From Exiguobacterium sp. Leaf196 (GTDB lineage: Bacteria; Bacillota; Bacilli; Exiguobacteriales; Exiguobacteriaceae), in assembly GCF_001423965.1 (NCBI RefSeq), contig NZ_LMPV01000006.1, positions 310,001 to 374,000 of the forward strand: 64,000 nt of DNA, in the 5' to 3' direction. Of the stretch, positions 63,667-64,000 are shown piece after piece. Made by a program: the position numbers and the translations under genes. The stretch's first letter is position 1; each line of letters opens with the position of its first letter. The notes beneath the pieces were generated by a model. That model was given only the letters and a program-made list of their open reading frames with translations, did no database searches and was not told where the DNA came from.

Positions 63667-64000
63667 TTATTTTAAAATTTTCATCGATCGGAGTAGGTAT
63701 TCCGGTCCATAAATCGGTACTTCAATTCCTTGAATCGTATCAGAAACATATAATTTCTGAGTCGTCTGATACAAAGGAACGACGACAGCATCCTGATGGA
63801 TTAACCGTTCTTCGGCTTGATGATAGAGTGCTTGTTTTCGTTTTATCTCTTTTTCTTGTCGTGCTTTTTCAACTGTCTGGTCGTATACCTTTGATTGATA
63901 ATTCACCGAATTTAAAGGATTGTCTGAGACGAATTGATTTAAATAGGATAGCGGTCCTGGATAATCTGGCATCCAGCCAGTCAAAGTCATCGCATATCGT
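63667..64000 (-). CDS. Oligopeptide-binding protein OppA (third copy), C-terminal part
   Basis: Cut by the window edge; about 111 C-terminal codons are seen. LTGWMPDYPGPLSYLNQFVSDNPLNSVNYQSKVYDQTVEKA and QAEERLIHQDAVVVPLYQTTQKLYVS are the C-terminal lobe of the SBP_bac_5 fold. More divergent from copies one and two than they are from each other, as the segments differ clearly (for example GWMPDYPGPLSYLNQ against WGPDYQDPMSNLS). Confidence 0.88.
   Translation of the reverse strand, partial: RYAMTLTGWMPDYPGPLSYLNQFVSDNPLNSVNYQSKVYDQTVEKARQEKEIKRKQALYHQAEERLIHQDAVVVPLYQTTQKLYVSDTIQGIEVPIYGPEYLLRSMKILK

Overview
The window is ordinary chromosome from a low-to-mid GC Gram-positive of the Bacillales. 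I infer Exiguobacterium or a close relative, because gene neighbourhoods known from Bacillus subtilis are preserved in long blocks (pyc-ftsW-ylaN ... ylaI-ylaH-typA-ylaF-suhB-yktA-speA-pdhDCBA-def-rnjA-rpoY-ykrA-ktrC, and rluA-nadK-relQ-yjbK-spxH-pepF-coiA-mecA-spxA-opp-trpS) with small rearrangements. I see no insertion sequence, phage gene, integrase, CRISPR array, tRNA or rRNA.

Layout. 1-2.4 kb: start of pyruvate carboxylase, ftsW and ylaN on the minus strand. 2.5-9.1 kb: PhoH/PIN ATPase, split-barrel flavin-type protein, YlaI, a lipoprotein sugar dehydrogenase, YlaH, the TypA/BipA GTPase and YlaF. 9-12.7 kb: inositol monophosphatase family protein, YktA, SpeA decarboxylase and small conserved proteins. 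12.8-17.7 kb: the pyruvate dehydrogenase operon pdhABCD, with an internal terminator-like hairpin and two dyads at the promoter. 18-24.7 kb: peptide deformylase, RNase J1 with RNA polymerase epsilon, a HAD phosphatase, KtrC and cytochrome bd oxidase CydAB. 24.9-34.7 kb: DapL, CcpC, BdbC, a phytoene-desaturase-like flavoprotein, NAD synthetase, a BsuPI-domain lipoprotein, a CvfC-like HEAT protein, a hydrolase, an acetyltransferase and unknown proteins. 34.7-39 kb: BrnQ branched-chain amino-acid carrier with an elaborate leader, DegV, a truncated HAD protein, PAP2 and PgpA-like phosphatases. 39-46 kb: YjcG, FabI with a FapR-type operator, RodA, RluA, NAD kinase, RelQ, a CYTH protein and SpxH. 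46-53 kb: PepF, CoiA, cardiolipin synthase, an SDR, MecA, Spx and an unlisted 45-residue basic protein. 53-64 kb: an HD protein, oppBCDF with three OppA paralogues, and trpS behind a T-box.

How it fits together. Central carbon flux is represented by pyruvate carboxylase, pyruvate dehydrogenase and the citrate-cycle regulator CcpC. Spx, its degradation adaptor SpxH and the Clp adaptor MecA lie within 7 kb of each other, with CoiA and PepF between them. Peptide and amino-acid uptake (opp, brnQ) carries CodY-like boxes. The most notable observation is the brnQ leader: a near-consensus CodY box abutting the -35, then an 18-residue peptide with seven Leu/Ile/Val codons, then overlapping hairpins ending in an intrinsic terminator. 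This looks like CodY repression combined with ribosome-mediated attenuation.
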